Positions 61,859-64,000 of a stretch of 64,000 bases of DNA are shown here, one piece after another; the first letter of the stretch is position 1, and each line of letters begins with the position of its first letter. The translations under genes and the position numbers were made by a program. Source of the DNA: Actinoplanes lobatus. GTDB lineage: Bacteria > Actinomycetota > Actinomycetes > Mycobacteriales > Micromonosporaceae. The notes beneath the pieces were generated by a model, which saw only the letters and a program-made list of their open reading frames with translations, ran no database searches and had not been told where the DNA came from. The stretch spans positions 501,001-565,000 of the forward strand of contig NZ_JACHNC010000001.1 in the NCBI RefSeq assembly GCF_014205215.1. The letters run 5' to 3'.

Positions 61859-64000
61859 TCACTTCTTGACGGTGACCTTCTTGGTGGCGCTGTAACCGGC
61901 GTCCACACCGACCGCCGCGCTGCCGCCGACCCGGGCGCGCAGGGTCCAGCTGGACCCGGCCTTCGCCGAGACAGTCGACTGCCAGACACCCTTCGCGTCG
62001 GTGCTGCCCTTCCAACTGGTGGCCGACCACTTGCCGCCGCTGTAGCGCTCGACGGTCACGGCCGCCTTGGCAAGCTTCGGGTCAGCGGCGACCCGCAGGG
62101 TCAGCTTCCCCTTGGCGCCGGATGCCGCGGTGAACACCGGGTCCTGCATGACCCGGACCGTGATCTCGCTCGAGGTCACGCCCTCCTGCGACTTCGTCTG
62201 GAAGCGGTAACCCGTGGTGATCGTCCGGCTGAAGGAGTAGGCGCCGGTGCCGTCGGCCGTGGCCGAGGTGAGCTTCTTCAGCGGCTGCTTGGTGGCTGCC
62301 ACCGGCGCGCCCCAGAGCTCGACGGTCTCACCCGCGCCGACCTTACCGGTGATCGTGACCGGGCCCGGGCCGTCGATCTTCGTCGACGACGCGCTGATGG
62401 TCGGCTTCGCAGGCTGGTAACCGTCGTTGGCCTCGATGACGATCACGCCGCTGGTCACCGTACCGCCGGTGCCGGTGCCGGAAACGACGATGCTCTCGGC
62501 CGGTTCCGCCTCGGTGTCGTCGTAGAGCTTGAGCTTGAGCGGCGGCACCGGCAGTTCCGTGCCGGCCAGGGTGCCCGCCGGGATGCTGACCGTCGTGGTG
62601 CTCGGGGGTGTGAAGTCCGAGGCGCTGGCCGCTCGGTGCCCGTCAGCCGCGGCACCCGTGAAGGTGAGGGTCAGGTTGGCGCCCGTCTGCGAGATGCCGG
62701 TGACCGTACCGACCACATCGACGGTGTCGCCCTCCTTGCCCTTACCACTGCGGATTTCCAGGTCGGGCGCCTTGTCATCGTTCTTGAGCGTCAGCGCGGC
62801 CGGATCCGCCCCCGGCGACGTGAGCCAGGTCGCACCATCGTCACCCGCGTCCGGAGTCACCGTCAGGCCCACGGTCTCGTCGGGCTCGTTCACCCCGTCG
62901 CCGTTGACCAGGACGGCGGCGTAACCGCTGGTCATCTCCGGCCCGATCGTCGCCGCCGTGCCGAGGTGGGCGAAGTCGTTGTCGCCGACCACCCCGGTAG
63001 CGGTGTCCACGGCCGTCGTCGCGGCGCCGTCCGGGGCGATGGTGAACGCGATCGGGTGGTCGCTGCCGTTGCTGAGCTTGATCGGCAGTAGGACCGCCGC
63101 CGTGTCACTACCCTCGTTCACCGCCAGGTTGTCGAAGGTGACCGTCGGCGCGGCATCGTCATCGGTGATGGTGATCTCGGTCGATCCGCCGACCACCGAG
63201 GCCGGGCTCTCGCCGGCAACCGGCGCGACGACGATCTCGAAGACCTCCCCGTCCGTGGCATCGACACGCGTGGCCGGGCCCTCGTCGATGGCGTCGCCGA
63301 TGATGTCGACCATGAAGGTTTGAGTGGTCGTGCCGGCCGGGAACGTCAGTGTCCCGTTCGCCCCGACGAAGTCCCTCCCCAGAACGGCGTCACCGATTCC
63401 GGGCGTGCCGGCGCCGCCGGACACGGTGCTCCAGTCGGCCTTGACCGTCTTGCCGGCCGTGCCGCTCAGCGTGGCAGTGAACGTCTGCTGCCGGGTGCCG
63501 GCATTCCCCTCGGTGACCGCGATCGGCGTGATGGCCACCGTCGGCGCGGTTTCGTCGTCGGTGATGGTGGCGGTGGCCTTGGTCGGCGTTCCCAAAGTTG
63601 CGTTCGTCGGCTCGGAGATCTCGACGGCGAAGTCCTCGGGATCCTCGAAGAGCGTGTCAGCCGCGGTCGCGACATCGATAGTCGTCGTTGTCGCGTTGGC
63701 GGCGATGATCGCCGTACCCGACAAGGGAGCGGTGAGGTCGGCGTTCGTGCCGCTCGGAGTGGCCGCGGCATGTCCGGCCGCCGGGGTCACGTCGACGACG
63801 TTCCACTTGACCGTGATCGGCACCGCAGAGGCGGCACTCGCCGTCACAACGAAGCTGGCGGTGCCGGCCTCTGTCAGCGTCCCGGACGGGGGTGCGATCG
63901 ACAGGGTCGGCAGGGCGTCGGCCGAGGCCGGCGCTGCCGCCACGAGGCTGGCGGCCGTCGCGACGGCGGCCAACAGGGCCCCTCGCAGGGATTTCGGGCC
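61859..64000 (-). CDS. Secreted Calx-beta repeat protein (5' end beyond the window)
   Basis: A surface or extracellular protein of at least 714 residues, open to the right edge. In-frame sequence at the edge (KSLRGALLAAVATAASLVAA, then APASADA) is a signal peptide whose start lies beyond 64000; the internal TTG at 63973 is not the true start. Four Calx-beta-like domains follow, each ending in TDDE, TDDD or NDDK type calcium loops (ATITDDETAPTVAITP, EITITDDDAAPTVTF). The C-terminal third has Ig-like beta-sandwich segments (GPGPVTITGKVGAGETVELW). Calcium-dependent adhesion is a family-based inference. Confidence 0.85.
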   Translation of the reverse strand, partial: GPKSLRGALLAAVATAASLVAAAPASADALPTLSIAPPSGTLTEAGTASFVVTASAASAVPITVKWNVVDVTPAAGHAAATPSGTNADLTAPLSGTAIIAANATTTTIDVATAADTLFEDPEDFAVEISEPTNATLGTPTKATATITDDETAPTVAITPIAVTEGNAGTRQQTFTATLSGTAGKTVKADWSTVSGGAGTPGIGDAVLGRDFVGANGTLTFPAGTTTQTFMVDIIGDAIDEGPATRVDATDGEVFEIVVAPVAGESPASVVGGSTEITITDDDAAPTVTFDNLAVNEGSDTAAVLLPIKLSNGSDHPIAFTIAPDGAATTAVDTATGVVGDNDFAHLGTAATIGPEMTSGYAAVLVNGDGVNEPDETVGLTVTPDAGDDGATWLTSPGADPAALTLKNDDKAPDLEIRSGKGKEGDTVDVVGTVTGISQTGANLTLTFTGAAADGHRAASASDFTPPSTTTVSIPAGTLAGTELPVPPLKLKLYDDTEAEPAESIVVSGTGTGGTVTSGVIVIEANDGYQPAKPTISASSTKIDGPGPVTITGKVGAGETVELWGAPVAATKQPLKKLTSATADGTGAYSFSRTITTGYRFQTKSQEGVTSSEITVRVMQDPVFTAASGAKGKLTLRVAADPKLAKAAVTVERYSGGKWSATSWKGSTDAKGVWQSTVSAKAGSSWTLRARVGGSAAVGVDAGYSATKKVTVKK

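Noticed and set aside
1..64000. tRNA or rRNA genes
   Set aside because: Reading the intergenic regions on both strands gave no T-loop GTTCRANNC context with a fitting acceptor stem and no rRNA-like stretch.

Overview
The window is high-GC DNA with dense genes on both strands, frequent GTG and TTG starts and many 4-bp stop/start overlaps. The protein families point to a filamentous actinomycete, most likely Micromonosporaceae and perhaps Actinoplanes. They include an Acg-like nitroreductase, an FBP zinc protein, a response regulator fused to a thioredoxin-reductase fold, a SulP-carbonic anhydrase fusion and many secreted carbohydrate-active enzymes. No rRNA, tRNA or phage gene was seen, so the taxonomy is inferred from gene content only.

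1-18.5 kb. A GntR/TetR double-HTH regulator diverges from a class A flavin monooxygenase across GTAC-rich operator-like DNA. Next come a secreted PGRP-type amidase, an SDR, a GH13 alpha-glucosidase, a GT4 glycosyltransferase and a tight GT4 - (alpha/alpha)6 protein - GH130 operon. A methyltransferase and a Gfo/Idh/MocA oxidoreductase follow. A repeat island (13.9-14.65 kb) separates these from a translationally coupled tryptophan-catabolism operon: kynA, kynU and an amidohydrolase that may supply the missing formamidase step.

18.5-32.5 kb. A YchJ protein and a stand-alone chemoreceptor signalling tip precede a coherent alpha-glucan locus: LacI regulator, lipoprotein binding protein, two permeases, GH13 glucosidase, a 50-residue orphan CBM fragment and a giant secreted GH87 enzyme. 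The spacing of three aspartates in the GH87 protein fits alpha-1,3-glucanase. Two YcxB-like membrane proteins and an HHH membrane protein follow. A second repeat island (31.7-32.4 kb) carries the same palindrome family as the first, again bounded by tandem arrays.

32.5-46 kb. SulP-carbonic anhydrase, a Ser/Thr kinase and an NAD-dependent epimerase lie on the minus strand. A plus-strand cluster encodes a GCS2/circularly permuted ATP-grasp double ligase, an AsnO-like amidotransferase, an S9 peptidase and an MFS transporter. This looks like an uncharacterised small-peptide-amide system and is the best candidate in the window for undescribed biochemistry.

46-64 kb. A CE15-CBM2 glucuronoyl esterase, a cNMP-sensor histidine kinase coupled to a response regulator-TrxR fusion, an FBP protein, a methyltransferase and a shortened ModA-like lipoprotein come first. 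CbiZ, a GNAT acetyltransferase, an Acg-like nitroreductase and a sulfatase-fold membrane enzyme follow. A TetR-controlled heterodimeric ABC exporter and a Calx-beta surface protein that runs off the right edge complete the window.
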